DNA from: Rhodocyclaceae bacterium
GTDB lineage: Bacteria; Pseudomonadota; Gammaproteobacteria; Burkholderiales; Rhodocyclaceae
Length of the DNA: 44,152 bases
Assembly: GCA_024709955.1 (NCBI GenBank)
Contig: JANJVS010000084.1
Location: 1 to 44,152 of the forward strand
Direction: 5' to 3'
Under the pieces are notes generated by a model that was not told where the DNA came from, ran no database searches, and was given only the letters and a program-made list of their open reading frames with translations. The position numbers and the translations under genes were made by a program. This document shows positions 9,074 through 19,149 of the stretch, piece by piece (the stretch's first letter is position 1; each line of letters opens with the position of its first letter).

Positions 9074-9145
9074 TTGTGCATCGCACAATTTTCTTGACAT
9101 TGCGCGGGGCGGACATATAATGACCTTGAATGCTGCACCGCACAA
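9074..9145 (+). promoter_or_regulatory. Phasin promoter with two operator-like motifs
   Basis: -35 TTGACA at 9094-9099 and -10 TATAAT at 9116-9121 are separated by 16 bp, an excellent sigma-70 match. A perfect inverted repeat TTGTGC-ATC-GCACAA (9074-9088) lies just upstream of the -35. A related motif, TGCACCGCACAA (9134-9145), lies in the leader and matches 11 of 12 bases of 9077-9088. The arrangement suggests a repressor flanking the promoter. For a phasin the natural candidate is PhaR, whose reported sites are rich in TGC/GCA, but this is an inference. Confidence 0.7.
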
Positions 9146-9191
9146 TGCGAATTCCGAATCATCACGGCTTGACCAATTTAGGAGATCGACC

Positions 9192-9725
9192 ATGTTCGCC
9201 ACCCCGGAACAACTGAGCACCGCCAACAAGGCCAATGTCGACATGATGTTGACGTTCGCCAACACCGCCTTCGCGAGTGCCGAGCGCCTGGCCGCTCTCA
9301 ACCTCAACACCGCCCGCCAGATGCTGGAAGACAGCTTCGGCAACGCCAAGGCCCTGATGTCGGTCAAGGATCCGCGCGAGCTGGTCGCCCTGCAATCCGC
9401 CATGGCGCAGCCCGCCCTGGACAAGGCCATCGCCTATTCGCGCGGCCTCTACGAGATCGCCAGCCAGACGCAGGGCGTGCTGGGCAAGCTGATCGAGGGC
9501 CAGGTGAGCGAGATCAATTCGAATGTCGCGAGCGCCCTCGACAAGGCCGCCAAGAACGCCCCGGCCGGCGCCGACGTCGCCTTCGCCGCCGTCAAGTCGG
9601 CCATCGCCGCGACCAACAGCGCCTTCGACAAGATGAACCAGGCCGCCAAGCAGGCCGCCGAGATCACCGAGGCGAACGTCGCCGCCGCGGCCAACGCGAC
9701 CTTCAAGGCGATGAAGGCGGCCTGA
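9192..9725 (+). CDS. phaP: Phasin family protein (PHA granule-associated)
   Basis: Small amphipathic protein that coats polyhydroxyalkanoate granules. The 177 residues are almost wholly helical. The family start TPEQLSTANKANVDMMLTFANTAFASAERLAALN matches the phasin_2 type, and the C terminus is Ala/Lys-rich. ATG 9192 has a ribosome binding site (TTAGGAGATCGACC). A longer frame from 9120 would begin inside the promoter's -10 region and is rejected. The strong promoter and terminator agree with a highly expressed single gene. No PHA synthase gene lies in this window. Confidence 0.93.
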   Translation: MFATPEQLSTANKANVDMMLTFANTAFASAERLAALNLNTARQMLEDSFGNAKALMSVKDPRELVALQSAMAQPALDKAIAYSRGLYEIASQTQGVLGKLIEGQVSEINSNVASALDKAAKNAPAGADVAFAAVKSAIAATNSAFDKMNQAAKQAAEITEANVAAAANATFKAMKAA

Positions 9726-9754
9726 GCGCCGTCCGCGCCAACGTCTCCTCCTCA

Positions 9755-9810
9755 CCGGCCCTGAAGGCCGGCGTTTGCCCCGACCGCGACCCGGCCGGGG
9801 CTTTTGTTTT
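9755..9810 (+). terminator. Intrinsic terminator after phasin gene
   Basis: Two hairpins follow the stop: CCGGCC/GGCCGG (9755-9760 with 9766-9771), then GCCCCG/CGGGGC (9777-9782 with 9796-9801). The second is followed directly by the T-rich run CTTTTGTTTT, a classical Rho-independent terminator for the rightward transcript. Confidence 0.85.
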
Positions 9811-9821
9811 GCAGCGTCCGT

Positions 9822-12563
9822 TCAGTGCGCCTCGTCCCAGTTCGCCCCGACGCCGACCTCGGCGATGAGCGGCACGGCGAGCTTGGCGACGCCCGCCATC
9901 AGCGGCGGCAGGGCGGCCCTGACGGCGGCGAGCTCGGCTTCCGGCACTTCGAGGATGAGTTCGTCGTGCACCTGCATGATCAGCTTCGCCTGGAGTCCTT
10001 CCTTGTCGAGCCAGCCCTGCACGGCGATCATCGCCAGCTTGATGAGGTCGGCGGCCGTGCCCTGCATCGGCGCGTTGATCGCGGCGCGCTCGGCGCCCTG
10101 GCGGCGGCCGACGTTGCTCGATCGTATCTCCGGCAGCCAGAGGCGGCGGCCGAAGACGGTCTCGACGTAGCCGTGCTCGCGCGCGGCGGCGCGCGTCTCT
10201 TCCATGTAGCGCGCCACGCCGGGGTAGCGGGCGAAATAGCGGTCCATGTAGGTCTGCGCCGCCGTGCGATCCACGTCGATCTGCTTGGCGAGGCCGAAGG
10301 CGGACATGCCGTAGATGAGACCGAAGTTGATGGCCTTGGCGGCGCGGCGCTGCTCGTTGCTCACTTCGAGCGGCGTGATGCCGAACACCTCGGCGGCGGT
10401 GGCGCGGTGCACGTCCTCGCCGCGCGCGAAGGCGCCGAGCAGGCCGGCGTCGTTGGACAGGTGCGCCATGATGCGCAGCTCGATCTGCGAATAGTCGGCG
10501 CTGACGAGACGGTGGCCCGGCGGCGCGACGAAGGCGGTGCGGATGCGGCGGCCTTCCGGCGTGCGGATCGGGATGTTCTGCAGGTTCGGGTCCGACGAGG
10601 CCAGGCGGCCGGTGACGGCGACGGCCTGGGAGTAGCTGGTATGCACGCGGCCGGTGGCCGGGTTCACCATCTTCGGCAGCTTGTCGGTGTAGGTGCCCTT
10701 GAGCTTGGCGAGACTGCGATGCTCCAGCAGGCGCTTGGGCAGCGGGTAGTCCTCGGCGAGCTTCTGCAGCACTTCCTCGTCGGTGGAGGGCGTGCCCGAG
10801 GGCGTCTTCTTCACCACCGGCAGGCCGAGGTTGGCGAACAGGATCTCGGCGAGCTGCTTGGGCGAATTGAGGTTGAAGGGCTGGCCGGCGAGCTGGTGCG
10901 CCTCCGCCTCGATCTCCATCAGGCGGCGGCCGAGGGCGTCGCTCTGCCGGGCGAGCGCCGCCGCGTCCACGAGCACGCCGCCGCGCTCCATGCGGAAGAG
11001 GATTTCGGCGACCGGCAGCTCGATGTCGCGGTAGAGACGGTCGAGCTTGTCCTCCGCCGCGAGGCGCGGCGCCAGGGCATGATGCACGCGCAGGGTGACG
11101 TCGGCGTCCTCCGCCGCGTACTGGGCGGCGCGCTCGACGTCCACCTGGGCGAAGGAAATGCGGTTCGCGCCCTTGCCGGTGACGTCGTCGTAGCTGATGG
11201 TCGCCAGGCCGCAATGACGCGCAGCGAGCGAACCGAGTTCGTGGGGCCGGTCGGATTCAAGCACGTAGGATGCCAGCAGCGTATCGTCGGCGACGCCGGC
11301 GAGACGGATGCCGTGGTTGGCGAAGACGTGGCGGTCGTACTTGAGATGCTGACCGACCTTCTGGTGCGCGGCCGATTCGAGCCAGGGTCGTAGCTTTTCC
11401 AGCGTGGCGGCCAAGGGCAGCTGGTCGGGCGCGCCGGCATAGTGGTGGCCGAGGGGCAGATAGGCCGCCTGGCCCGGCACGATGCAGAAGGAGATGCCGA
11501 CCAGCCGGGCGTCCAGCGGGTCGAGGGCGGTGGTCTCGGTGTCGAGGGCGACGAGCTCGGCGGCGTCGAGGCGCGCCAGCCAGTCGGCGAGCCGCGCCTC
11601 GGTGAGAATGCACTCGTAGCCCGCGCGGTCCGGCTCGGCGAGGGTGTCGAAGGCATGCGGCGCGCTCGCGGCGGCCGCTGCCACCGTCCCACCAGCGCCG
11701 ACTTTTCGCGCCGGTGCTTCGGGTGCCTCGCCATCGAGCTCGCGCAGCCAGGTCTTGAATTCGAGCTCCGTATACAGGGCGGCGAGCCGGTCCTTGTCCG
11801 GCTCCGCCGGGGTGAGTTCGACGGCGGGCAGGTCGAGGTCGCGGGCGACGGTGACGAGCTTTTTGCCGAGCGGCAGGAAGTCGAGATGCTTCCTGAGGTT
11901 CTCGCCGACCACGCCCTTGATCTCGGCGGCGTGGGCGACGATGGCGTCGAGCGAGCCGTACTGCTCCAGCCATTTCACGGCGGTCTTGGGGCCGACCTTG
12001 GCGACGCCCGGCACGTTGTCCACCGCGTCGCCGACCAGGGCGAGGTAGTCCACGATCCGCCCGGGCGGCACGCCGAACTTGGCGGCGACGCCGGCGACGT
12101 CGAGCTTCTCGTCGGTCATGGTATTGACCAGCGTGACGCGCTCATCGACGAGTTGGGCGAGGTCCTTGTCGCCGGTGGAGATCACGCAGTCCTCGCCCGC
12201 AGCGGCGGCGCGCGCGGCGAGGGTGCCGATCACGTCGTCGGCCTCGACGCCCTCGACGCACAGCAGCGGCCAGCCCAGCGCGCGGATCGCCGCGTGCAGC
12301 GGCTCGATCTGGGCGACCAGGTCGTCGGGCATCGGCGGTCGGTGAGCCTTGTAGTCCGGATACCAATCGTCGCGGAAGGTCTTGCCCTTGGCGTCGAAAA
12401 CGATGGCGCGCCTGGCGGCGCCGGGGTAATCTGCGGCCAGGCGCCGCAGCATGGAAAGCACGCCATAAACCGCGCCGGTCGGCGCGTTGGCGCGGTTGCG
12501 CAAGTCGGGCAGCGCATGGAAAGCGCGGTATAAATACGACGATCCGTCGACAAGCAGAAGCAT
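9822..12563 (-). CDS. polA: DNA polymerase I
   Basis: A 913-residue repair and replication polymerase with all three domains. The 5'-nuclease domain covers about residues 1-285 (MLLLVDGSSYLYRAFHALP, VEADDVIGTLA, helix-hairpin-helix around GVAKVGPKTA). The 3'-5' exonuclease starts near 310, with D341 and E343 in ALDTETTALDP, so proofreading is probably active. The polymerase domain has the O-helix region RRAAKAINFGLIYG, motif A DYSQIELR and motif C QVHDELILEV. Odd: residues about 287-294 (KVGAGGTV), in the linker between nuclease and exonuclease domains, are encoded by a copy of the 25-bp repeat. No clear Shine-Dalgarno precedes the ATG, which is 9 bp from the divergent LOG gene. Confidence 0.97.
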   Translation of the reverse strand: MLLLVDGSSYLYRAFHALPDLRNRANAPTGAVYGVLSMLRRLAADYPGAARRAIVFDAKGKTFRDDWYPDYKAHRPPMPDDLVAQIEPLHAAIRALGWPLLCVEGVEADDVIGTLAARAAAAGEDCVISTGDKDLAQLVDERVTLVNTMTDEKLDVAGVAAKFGVPPGRIVDYLALVGDAVDNVPGVAKVGPKTAVKWLEQYGSLDAIVAHAAEIKGVVGENLRKHLDFLPLGKKLVTVARDLDLPAVELTPAEPDKDRLAALYTELEFKTWLRELDGEAPEAPARKVGAGGTVAAAAASAPHAFDTLAEPDRAGYECILTEARLADWLARLDAAELVALDTETTALDPLDARLVGISFCIVPGQAAYLPLGHHYAGAPDQLPLAATLEKLRPWLESAAHQKVGQHLKYDRHVFANHGIRLAGVADDTLLASYVLESDRPHELGSLAARHCGLATISYDDVTGKGANRISFAQVDVERAAQYAAEDADVTLRVHHALAPRLAAEDKLDRLYRDIELPVAEILFRMERGGVLVDAAALARQSDALGRRLMEIEAEAHQLAGQPFNLNSPKQLAEILFANLGLPVVKKTPSGTPSTDEEVLQKLAEDYPLPKRLLEHRSLAKLKGTYTDKLPKMVNPATGRVHTSYSQAVAVTGRLASSDPNLQNIPIRTPEGRRIRTAFVAPPGHRLVSADYSQIELRIMAHLSNDAGLLGAFARGEDVHRATAAEVFGITPLEVSNEQRRAAKAINFGLIYGMSAFGLAKQIDVDRTAAQTYMDRYFARYPGVARYMEETRAAAREHGYVETVFGRRLWLPEIRSSNVGRRQGAERAAINAPMQGTAADLIKLAMIAVQGWLDKEGLQAKLIMQVHDELILEVPEAELAAVRAALPPLMAGVAKLAVPLIAEVGVGANWDEAH
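11682..11706 (+). repeat. 25-bp dispersed repeat, copy 2 (inside polA)
   Basis: CACCGTCCCACC then AGCGCCGACTTTT matches copy 9 at 24 of 25 positions. It lies antisense to polA and encodes KVGAGGTV in the interdomain linker. Confidence 0.9.
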
Positions 12564-12572
12564 GAGGAGATT

Positions 12573-13301
<729 letters not shown>

Positions 13302-13334
13302 CTAAAATCGCCTTTGCTTTCACGAGTATCCCCC

Positions 13335-13700
13335 ATGCGCCCAGCCCTCCGCCGCACCCTCCTCGCCCTGTTCTGCGCCTGCGCCCTGTTCTGCGCCTGC
13401 GCCCTGCCGGCCGCCGCGCAGAACCGTCCGCCCGACCTGCAGCCGATCCCCGAGCCGCCCCCGCCGCCGCCGGGCATGGCCGACGCCGAGCTCGAACCCC
13501 AGGTCACCATCAAGAAGCGCGGCGAGGACAAGGTCGAGGAATACCGCATGAACGGCAAGCTCTACATGATCAAGGTGACGCCACCCCACGGCACGCCCTA
13601 CTACCTCGTCGACCCCAAGGGCGACGGCGGCTTCGTGCGCGAGGACCTCGGCGGCGAACGCTCGCTTTCCGTGCCGATGTGGGTCATCCACTCCTTCTAA
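13335..13700 (+). CDS. DUF2782 family secreted protein
   Basis: A 121-residue product with a Sec signal peptide and a Pro-rich stretch (IPEPPPPPPG). The conserved DUF2782 core follows: EPQVTIKKRGEDKVEEYRMNG, then MIKVTPPHGTPYYLVDPKGDG. The gene is often found beside polA in betaproteobacteria, as here; function unknown. ATG 13335 is chosen because the signal peptide starts MRPALRRTLLALF. Odd: an 18-bp exact tandem duplication (13368-13403) repeats LFCACA in the signal peptide. Confidence 0.88.
   Translation: MRPALRRTLLALFCACALFCACALPAAAQNRPPDLQPIPEPPPPPPGMADAELEPQVTIKKRGEDKVEEYRMNGKLYMIKVTPPHGTPYYLVDPKGDGGFVREDLGGERSLSVPMWVIHSF
13368..13403 (+). repeat. 18-bp tandem duplication in signal-peptide coding sequence
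   Basis: CTGTTCTGCGCCTGCGCC occurs twice, back to back (13368-13385 and 13386-13403). It lengthens the hydrophobic core of the DUF2782 signal peptide by six residues without changing frame. Confidence 0.95.
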
Positions 13701-13709
13701 GCGCAAATC

Positions 13710-14510
13710 ATGCAGGCGCGACGCTTGCCCGCCGAGCGCGGCACCTGGTGGCTGCTTGAAGGCTTCCGCCTGTTCCGCCGCAACCCGCCGCTGATCACGG
13801 CGTTGACGCTGACCTATCTGGTGCTGGTGCAGGGCATGGTGTCCGTGCTGCCCGGCATCGGCCCGATCCTGCTGCCGCTGGTGCTGCCCGCCCTGACGCT
13901 GCTGGTCGCCAACGGCTGCCGGCTGGTGGACGAGGGCCGCGCGCCGAGCAAGGAGACCCTGCTGCTCGGCCTGCGCGGCAACGGCACCGCCATGCTGCGC
14001 CTCGGTGGCCTGCAGCTGGTGGGGGCGGTGCTGCTGGTGCTGGTCAATCTCGCCCTCGGCGACGGCAACGCACCCGATCCCTTCGCCAGCTTCGACACTG
14101 CAGACGGCGGCGTCACCGCGCCGCCCGATCCGGCACAGGAAGCGGCGATGCTCTGGGCGCTGCTGCGCCTGATGCTGCTCTCGCTGCCGCTGATCCTCGC
14201 CTTCTGGTTCGCCCCCTTCCTCACCGGCTGGGACAAGGTGGCGCCGCTCAAGGCGCTGTTCTTCAGCGTCGTCGCCAGCTGGCGCAACTGGCGCGCCCTG
14301 GGCATGTTCGGTCTCGGCGCCGTCGTCATCGCCGGCATCGTGCCGGGCTTCATCCTGATCGTCACCAGCCAGATCGCCGGCCTGGCGCTCTCGGTCGCCT
14401 TCGTCGCGCTGCGCATGGTGCTGATCTTCCTCGTCGCGCCGGTGCTCACCGCCAGCATCTACGTCAGCTACCGCGACATCTTCCGCCCCGCCGTGGACGA
14501 GAATGCCTGA
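13710..14510 (+). CDS. BPSS1780 family membrane protein
   Basis: A 266-residue polytopic membrane protein matching the BPSS1780-type family of betaproteobacteria. It starts MQARRLPAERGTWWLLEGFRLFRRNP, and the WWLLEGFRLFRRNP block is characteristic. Several hydrophobic helices follow, with a loop around residues 110-145 rich in Asp, Pro and Ala. The reading frame overlaps the nadD start by 8 bp, so it is probably cotranslated with the nadD-rsfS-rlmH group. Function unknown. Confidence 0.85.
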   Translation: MQARRLPAERGTWWLLEGFRLFRRNPPLITALTLTYLVLVQGMVSVLPGIGPILLPLVLPALTLLVANGCRLVDEGRAPSKETLLLGLRGNGTAMLRLGGLQLVGAVLLVLVNLALGDGNAPDPFASFDTADGGVTAPPDPAQEAAMLWALLRLMLLSLPLILAFWFAPFLTGWDKVAPLKALFFSVVASWRNWRALGMFGLGAVVIAGIVPGFILIVTSQIAGLALSVAFVALRMVLIFLVAPVLTASIYVSYRDIFRPAVDENA

Positions 14511-15177
14511 GGCGACGGGCGGGAATTCCGGACCCCTGGGCATTCTCGGCGGCACCTTCGATCCGGTACATGCCGCCCACCTCGCGCTGGCGCGGGTCGC
14601 CCGCGATACCCTGGGCCTCGCCGAGGTGGTCTGGATTCCCGCCGGCCAGCCGCCGCATCGCGCCGCGCCGCGCGCCGCGCCCGCCGAACGGCTCGCCATG
14701 GTGCGGGCCGCCATCGCCGGCGAGCCGCGCTTCCGCCTCGACGCCAGCGAGGTGGCCAGCACGGCCGCGAGCTACACCGTGCATACCCTGCTCCGGCTAC
14801 GCGCTGAACAGGGGCCCGACCGGCCGCTGGTGCTGCTGATGGGCGCCGACGCCTTCCGCGGCCTGGCGTCCTGGCACCGCTGGCAGGAACTGTCCGGCCT
14901 TGCCCACATCGCGGTGGCGACGCGCCCCGGTTTCCCCCTCGACGCCTTCGCGCCGCCGCTGGACGCGGAAGTCGCCGCGCGCCACGCCGGCGACCCGGCG
15001 GCGCTGGCCAGCGCGCCGGCCGGCCGCATCGTGTTCTTTCCCCTCGTCGCCGGCACGGTCTCGGCCACCGAGGTGCGCGGCCTGCTCGCCGCCGACGCCC
15101 CGGCGGAGCGCCTCGCACCGTTGCTGCCGCCGCCGGTTCTCGACTATATTCAACGACATCGCCTCTATCGCAACTGA
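14503..15177 (+). CDS. nadD: Nicotinate-nucleotide adenylyltransferase
   Basis: Makes deamido-NAD from nicotinate mononucleotide and ATP. The 224-residue product has the nucleotidyltransferase signature [12 protein letters not shown] and the [10 protein letters not shown] substrate segment. The C-terminal SATEVRGLL corresponds to the ISSTxIR motif. It overlaps the preceding membrane-protein gene and is followed 3 bp later by rsfS, the usual nadD-rsfS-rlmH order. Confidence 0.96.
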   Translation: MPEATGGNSGPLGILGGTFDPVHAAHLALARVARDTLGLAEVVWIPAGQPPHRAAPRAAPAERLAMVRAAIAGEPRFRLDASEVASTAASYTVHTLLRLRAEQGPDRPLVLLMGADAFRGLASWHRWQELSGLAHIAVATRPGFPLDAFAPPLDAEVAARHAGDPAALASAPAGRIVFFPLVAGTVSATEVRGLLAADAPAERLAPLLPPPVLDYIQRHRLYRN

Positions 15178-15180
15178 TCC

Positions 15181-15543
15181 ATGGACATCCGCAAGCTGCA
15201 GAAAATCGCCGTCGACGCCCTCGAAGACATCAAGGGCAAGGACATCGAGGTCATCAACACCAAGAAGCTCACCTCCCTCTTCGAACGCATCATCATCGCC
15301 AGCGGCGATTCGACGCGCCAGGTCAAGGCGCTCGCGCGCAACGTGGCGGACAAGGTGCGCGAGGCCGGCGGCGAGATCATCGGCGTCGAGGGCGAGGAGG
15401 TCGGCGAATGGGTGCTGGTGGACCTCGGCGACATCGTCGTCCATGTGATGCAGCCAAACGTGCGCAGCCACTACGACCTCGAATCGCTCTGGCGCGTCAC
15501 GCCCAGGCAGGCGGCCAAGCGCGCACTGGCGGCGGAACCGTGA
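15181..15543 (+). CDS. rsfS: Ribosome silencing factor RsfS
   Basis: A 120-residue protein that binds ribosomal protein L14 and blocks subunit joining in slow growth. Typical features are the N-terminal [40 protein letters not shown] and [16 protein letters not shown]. Its stop overlaps the rlmH GTG by 4 bp (GTGA). Confidence 0.96.
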   Translation: MDIRKLQKIAVDALEDIKGKDIEVINTKKLTSLFERIIIASGDSTRQVKALARNVADKVREAGGEIIGVEGEEVGEWVLVDLGDIVVHVMQPNVRSHYDLESLWRVTPRQAAKRALAAEP

Positions 15544-16010
15544 AGCTGCTGGTGGCGGCCGTCGGCACGCGCCTGCCCGACTGGATGGACGCCGGCTTCG
15601 CCGAGTACGCGAAGCGCATGCCGCGCGAGCTGCCGCTGGAACTCGTCGAGATCAAGCCCGAGCCGCGCACCACCGGCAAGCCGGTGGAAGCCATGATGGC
15701 CGCCGAGGCCCGGCGCATCGAGGCGGCCCTGCCGTCGCGCTGCCGCCGCATCGCCCTCGACGAACGCGGCGACGCCCCCGACACCCGCGCGCTGGCCCAG
15801 AAGCTCGACCAGTGGCTGGCCGGCGGCGACGACGTCGCCTTCCTCATCGGCGGTCCGGACGGCCTCGACCCGGCGCTCAAGCAGGGCGCCCACGAGCGCC
15901 TGCGCCTGTCCTCCCTCACCCTGCCCCATGGCCTCGCGCGCGTCGTGCTCGCCGAGGCGCTCTACCGCGCCCACAGCCTGCGCAGCGGCCATCCCTACCA
16001 CCGGGACTAG
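15540..16010 (+). CDS. rlmH: 23S rRNA (pseudouridine(1915)-N(3))-methyltransferase
   Basis: SPOUT-class methyltransferase for pseudouridine 1915 in helix 69 of 23S rRNA. The 156-residue product starts at GTG 15540 ([28 protein letters not shown]). The SAM-binding knot is visible as FLIGGPDGL and [19 protein letters not shown], ending in the conserved HPYHRD. Position directly after rsfS with a 4-bp overlap supports the start. Confidence 0.96.
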   Translation: MKLLVAAVGTRLPDWMDAGFAEYAKRMPRELPLELVEIKPEPRTTGKPVEAMMAAEARRIEAALPSRCRRIALDERGDAPDTRALAQKLDQWLAGGDDVAFLIGGPDGLDPALKQGAHERLRLSSLTLPHGLARVVLAEALYRAHSLRSGHPYHRD

Positions 16011-16021
16011 CGGAAAAACTC

Positions 16022-16639
16022 ATGGTGACTCTCGAACCCCGCATCTACCTCGCCTCGCAAAGCCCGCGCCGGCGCGAGCTGCTGACCCAGATCGGCGTGC
16101 GCTTCGACCTGCTGCTGTTCCGCGGCGGCGGCCGCGAGGACCAGGAGACCAACGAGGACGTGCTGCCCGGCGAGGCGCCCGAACCCTACGCGCTGCGCGT
16201 CGCCGCCGCCAAGGCGCGCCACGGCGTGCGCCTGCTGCAGCTGCGCCGCCTGCCGGCGCGGCCGGTGCTGGCCGCCGACACCACCCTCGACATCGACGGC
16301 GAGATCGTCGGCAAGCCGCGCGACGACGCCGATGCCGCCGCCATCCTGGCGCGGCTCTCCGGGCGCGCGCATCGCGTGCTCACCGCCATCGCCATGGCGC
16401 ATGGCGACCGGATCGAACAACGGCTATCCACCAGCGAGGTGCGCTTCCGCGCGCTGACGGCCGACGAGATCCACCGCTATGTCGCCAGCGGCGAACCGCG
16501 CGACAAGGCCGGCGCCTACGGCATCCAGGGCCGCGCCGCGATGTTCATCGAGGAAATCCGCGGCAGCCACTCCGGCATCGTCGGCCTGCCCCTGTGCGAG
16601 ACCACGCTGCTGCTGCGCGAATTCGGCTATCCGGCGTGA
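16022..16639 (+). CDS. maf: Maf family nucleotide pyrophosphatase
   Basis: House-cleaning nucleoside triphosphate pyrophosphatase of the Maf family, 205 residues. Motifs are LASQSPRRRELL near the N terminus, the catalytic Asp in AADTTLDIDGEIVGKP, and DKAGAYGIQG near the C terminus. YhdE-like and YceF-like members cannot be told apart by eye. ATG 16022 is 12 bp after the rlmH stop. The 3' intergenic region carries a composite repeat element. Confidence 0.92.
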   Translation: MVTLEPRIYLASQSPRRRELLTQIGVRFDLLLFRGGGREDQETNEDVLPGEAPEPYALRVAAAKARHGVRLLQLRRLPARPVLAADTTLDIDGEIVGKPRDDADAAAILARLSGRAHRVLTAIAMAHGDRIEQRLSTSEVRFRALTADEIHRYVASGEPRDKAGAYGIQGRAAMFIEEIRGSHSGIVGLPLCETTLLLREFGYPA

Positions 16640-16665
16640 GGTCGATGGAATATTTCGGCGTCCCG

Positions 16666-16792
16666 CACCGTCCTACCAGCGCCGACTTTTGGTTGCGGCC
16701 GCTGCGCTTAACGTTTGCTGCTCCGCCGTTAGCCTCCACCGAAAGTCGGGGTTTCTGCCCGCGGATTCACCGCCCTACCAGCGCCGATTTTC
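16666..16792 (+). repeat. Composite repeat element A (two 25-bp repeats around a core)
   Basis: Two direct copies of the dispersed repeat, 16666-16690 and 16768-16792, flank a 77-bp core. The core contains GGCCGCTGCGCTTAAC, TTAGCCTCCA and CGAAAGTCGGGG. A small inverted repeat TAACG/CGTTA (16709-16713, 16727-16731) lies in the middle. The element fills the maf-rng gap and ends 9 bp before the rng ATG. It matches element B at 25960-26082, which lies on the opposite strand. Confidence 0.85.
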
Positions 16793-16801
16793 AAACCCAT
16801 C

Positions 16802-18256
16802 ATGAATGAAGAATTCCTCATCAACTTCACGCCGCAGGAGACGCGCGTCGCGCTGATGCAGCAGGGCGCGGTGCAGGAACTGCACATCGAGCGCACCGGC
16901 GGGCGCGGCATCGTCGGCAACATCTATCTCGGCAAGGTGGTGCGCGTGCTGCCCGGCATGCAGTCGGCCTTCATCGAGGCCGGCCTGGAGCGCACCGCCT
17001 TCCTCCACGTCGCCGACATCTGGAGCGAGAAGAACGGCGACAAAACCGTCCGGCCGATCGAGCGCCTGATCGCCGAGGGCGAGACGCTGATGGTGCAGGT
17101 GCTCAAGGACCCGATCGGCACCAAGGGCGCGCGCCTGTCCACGCAGATCTCGCTGGCCGGCCGGCTGCTGGTCTACCTGCCGCAGGAACACCACATCGGC
17201 ATCTCGCAGAAGATCGGCGACGAGGCCGGCCGCGAATCGCTGCGCGAACGCATCCAGCGGCTGCTGCCCGCCGACGAGCAGGGCGGCTACATCGTGCGCA
17301 CCATGGCGGAAAACGCCACCGACGCCGAGCTCGCCGCCGACATCGCCTACCTGCGCCGCCTCTGGCAGGAGATCCGCCATCGCGCCCAGTCCTCGACCGC
17401 GCCGGCCCTGCTGCACCACGACCTGACCCTCGCCCAGCGCGTGCTGCGCGACCTCGCCGGTCAGGACACCGGGCGCATCGTCATCGACTCGCGCGAGACC
17501 TTCCAGAAGCTCTCGCTGTTCGCCCAGGAGTACATGCCCCAGCTCGCGCCGCTGCTGTCCCACTACACCGGCGAGCGCCCGCTGTTCGACCTCTACGCCG
17601 TCGAGGAGGAGATCCAGAAGGCGCTGGCGCGGCGCGTGGACCTCAAGTCGGGCGGCTACCTGATCATCGACCAGACCGAGGCGATGACCACCATCGACGT
17701 CAACACCGGCGCCTTCGTCGGCGCGCGCAACTTCGACGACACCATCTTCAAGACCAACCTGGAGGCGGCGCAGACCATCGCGCGCCAGCTGCGCCTGCGC
17801 AACCTCGGCGGCATCATCATCGTCGACTTCATCGACATGGAATCGCCCGAGCACCAGGCCGCCGTGCTGGCCGAGCTCAACAAGGCGCTCGGGCGCGACC
17901 ACACGCGGATTTCCGTCAACGGCTTCACCCAGCTCGGCTTGGTCGAGCTGACCCGCAAGCGCACGCGCGAATCCCTCGCCCAGATCCTCTGCGAGCCCTG
18001 CCCGACCTGCGGCGGCCGCGGCGTGGTGAAGACGGCGCAGACCGTCGCCTACGAGATCCTGCGCGAGCTGCTGCGCGAGGCGCGCCAGTTCGCCGCGCGC
18101 GAGATGCGCGTGCTCGCCGCGCCCGCTGTCATCGACCTGTTCCTCGACGAGGAATCCCAGGCGGTGGCGATGCTCTCCGGCTTCGTCGGCCGGCCGATCT
18201 CGCTGCAGGCCGAGCCGAGCTACAACCAGGAGCAGTACGATATCGTCTTGATGTAG
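16802..18256 (+). CDS. rng: Ribonuclease G
   Basis: Endoribonuclease of the RNase E/G family, acting in 16S rRNA 5' maturation and mRNA decay. The 484-residue length suits RNase G rather than RNase E. An S1-type domain lies near residues 35-125 ([23 protein letters not shown]). The catalytic domain includes [11 protein letters not shown] and IVDFIDM with metal-binding Asp residues. The Zn-link is [11 protein letters not shown]. The repeat element just upstream forms the leader, and no clear Shine-Dalgarno is seen before ATG 16802. Confidence 0.96.
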   Translation: MNEEFLINFTPQETRVALMQQGAVQELHIERTGGRGIVGNIYLGKVVRVLPGMQSAFIEAGLERTAFLHVADIWSEKNGDKTVRPIERLIAEGETLMVQVLKDPIGTKGARLSTQISLAGRLLVYLPQEHHIGISQKIGDEAGRESLRERIQRLLPADEQGGYIVRTMAENATDAELAADIAYLRRLWQEIRHRAQSSTAPALLHHDLTLAQRVLRDLAGQDTGRIVIDSRETFQKLSLFAQEYMPQLAPLLSHYTGERPLFDLYAVEEEIQKALARRVDLKSGGYLIIDQTEAMTTIDVNTGAFVGARNFDDTIFKTNLEAAQTIARQLRLRNLGGIIIVDFIDMESPEHQAAVLAELNKALGRDHTRISVNGFTQLGLVELTRKRTRESLAQILCEPCPTCGGRGVVKTAQTVAYEILRELLREARQFAAREMRVLAAPAVIDLFLDEESQAVAMLSGFVGRPISLQAEPSYNQEQYDIVLM

Positions 18257-18285
18257 GACCCCCACCCCAGAGAGAGGAGACCGCC

Positions 18286-19149
18286 ATGAACGACAAGAGC
18301 AAGAATCCCGATTTCGACAGCCTCGTGCCCGCCGTCGGCTTCACGCGCCGCGGCTTCGTCGCCACCGCCCTCGGCGCCGGCTTCGCCCTCGCCGTGCAGC
18401 CGGTGATGGCCCAGACGGCGATCAAGACCGACGCCGCCGGCCTCGACGCCGGCGAGATCAAGATCGGCGAGCTCGCCGCCTATCGCGCCCAGCCGGCCGG
18501 CGGCAAGAACCTGCCGACCATCCTCGTCGTCTCGGAAATCTTCGGCGTGCACGAGTACATCGCCGACGTCTGCCGCCGCCTCGCCAAGCTCGGCTACCTC
18601 GCCATCGCGCCCGAGCTGTTCGCGCGCCACGGCGATCCGCGCAAGCTCTCCAATGTGCAGGACATCCTGTCGAGCATCATCGGCAAGGTGGCCGACAAGG
18701 AAGTGATGGCCGACCTCGACGCCTGCGCGGCCTGGGCGCAGGCCAACGGCGGCGATCCGGCGCGCCTGGGCATCACCGGCTTCTGCTGGGGCGGCCGCAT
18801 CACCTGGCTCTACAGCGCGCACAATCCGAAGATCAAGGCCGGCGTCGCCTGGTACGGTCGCATCGACGGCGAGGTGAACGACCGCACCCCGCGGTGGCCG
18901 CTCGACCTTGCCGGCGAAATCAAGGGCGCGGTGCTCGGCCTCTACGGCGGCAAGGACCAGGGCATCCCGCTGGAGGACGTCGAGGCCATGCAGTCCGCGC
19001 TGGACAAGGCCGGCGGCCGCTCGCGGATCCACGTCTATCCCGACGCCCCGCACGCCTTCCACGCCGACTACCGGCCGACCTACCGCAAGGAGGCGGCCGA
19101 GGACGGCTGGCAGCGCCTGCAGGCCTGGTTCAAGCAGCACGGAATCTAA
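18286..19149 (+). CDS. Dienelactone hydrolase family protein with Tat-type signal
   Basis: A 287-residue alpha/beta hydrolase. The N-terminal segment [18 protein letters not shown] resembles a twin-arginine signal followed by VMAQ, so export is likely. The hydrolase has the Cys nucleophile in GFCWGGR, an acidic residue in the GGKDQGIP region and the His in [11 protein letters not shown]: the Cys-Asp-His triad of dienelactone hydrolases. The ribosome binding site AGAGAGGAGA precedes ATG 18286. Substrate unknown; no aromatic-degradation genes are nearby. Confidence 0.9.
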   Translation: MNDKSKNPDFDSLVPAVGFTRRGFVATALGAGFALAVQPVMAQTAIKTDAAGLDAGEIKIGELAAYRAQPAGGKNLPTILVVSEIFGVHEYIADVCRRLAKLGYLAIAPELFARHGDPRKLSNVQDILSSIIGKVADKEVMADLDACAAWAQANGGDPARLGITGFCWGGRITWLYSAHNPKIKAGVAWYGRIDGEVNDRTPRWPLDLAGEIKGAVLGLYGGKDQGIPLEDVEAMQSALDKAGGRSRIHVYPDAPHAFHADYRPTYRKEAAEDGWQRLQAWFKQHGI

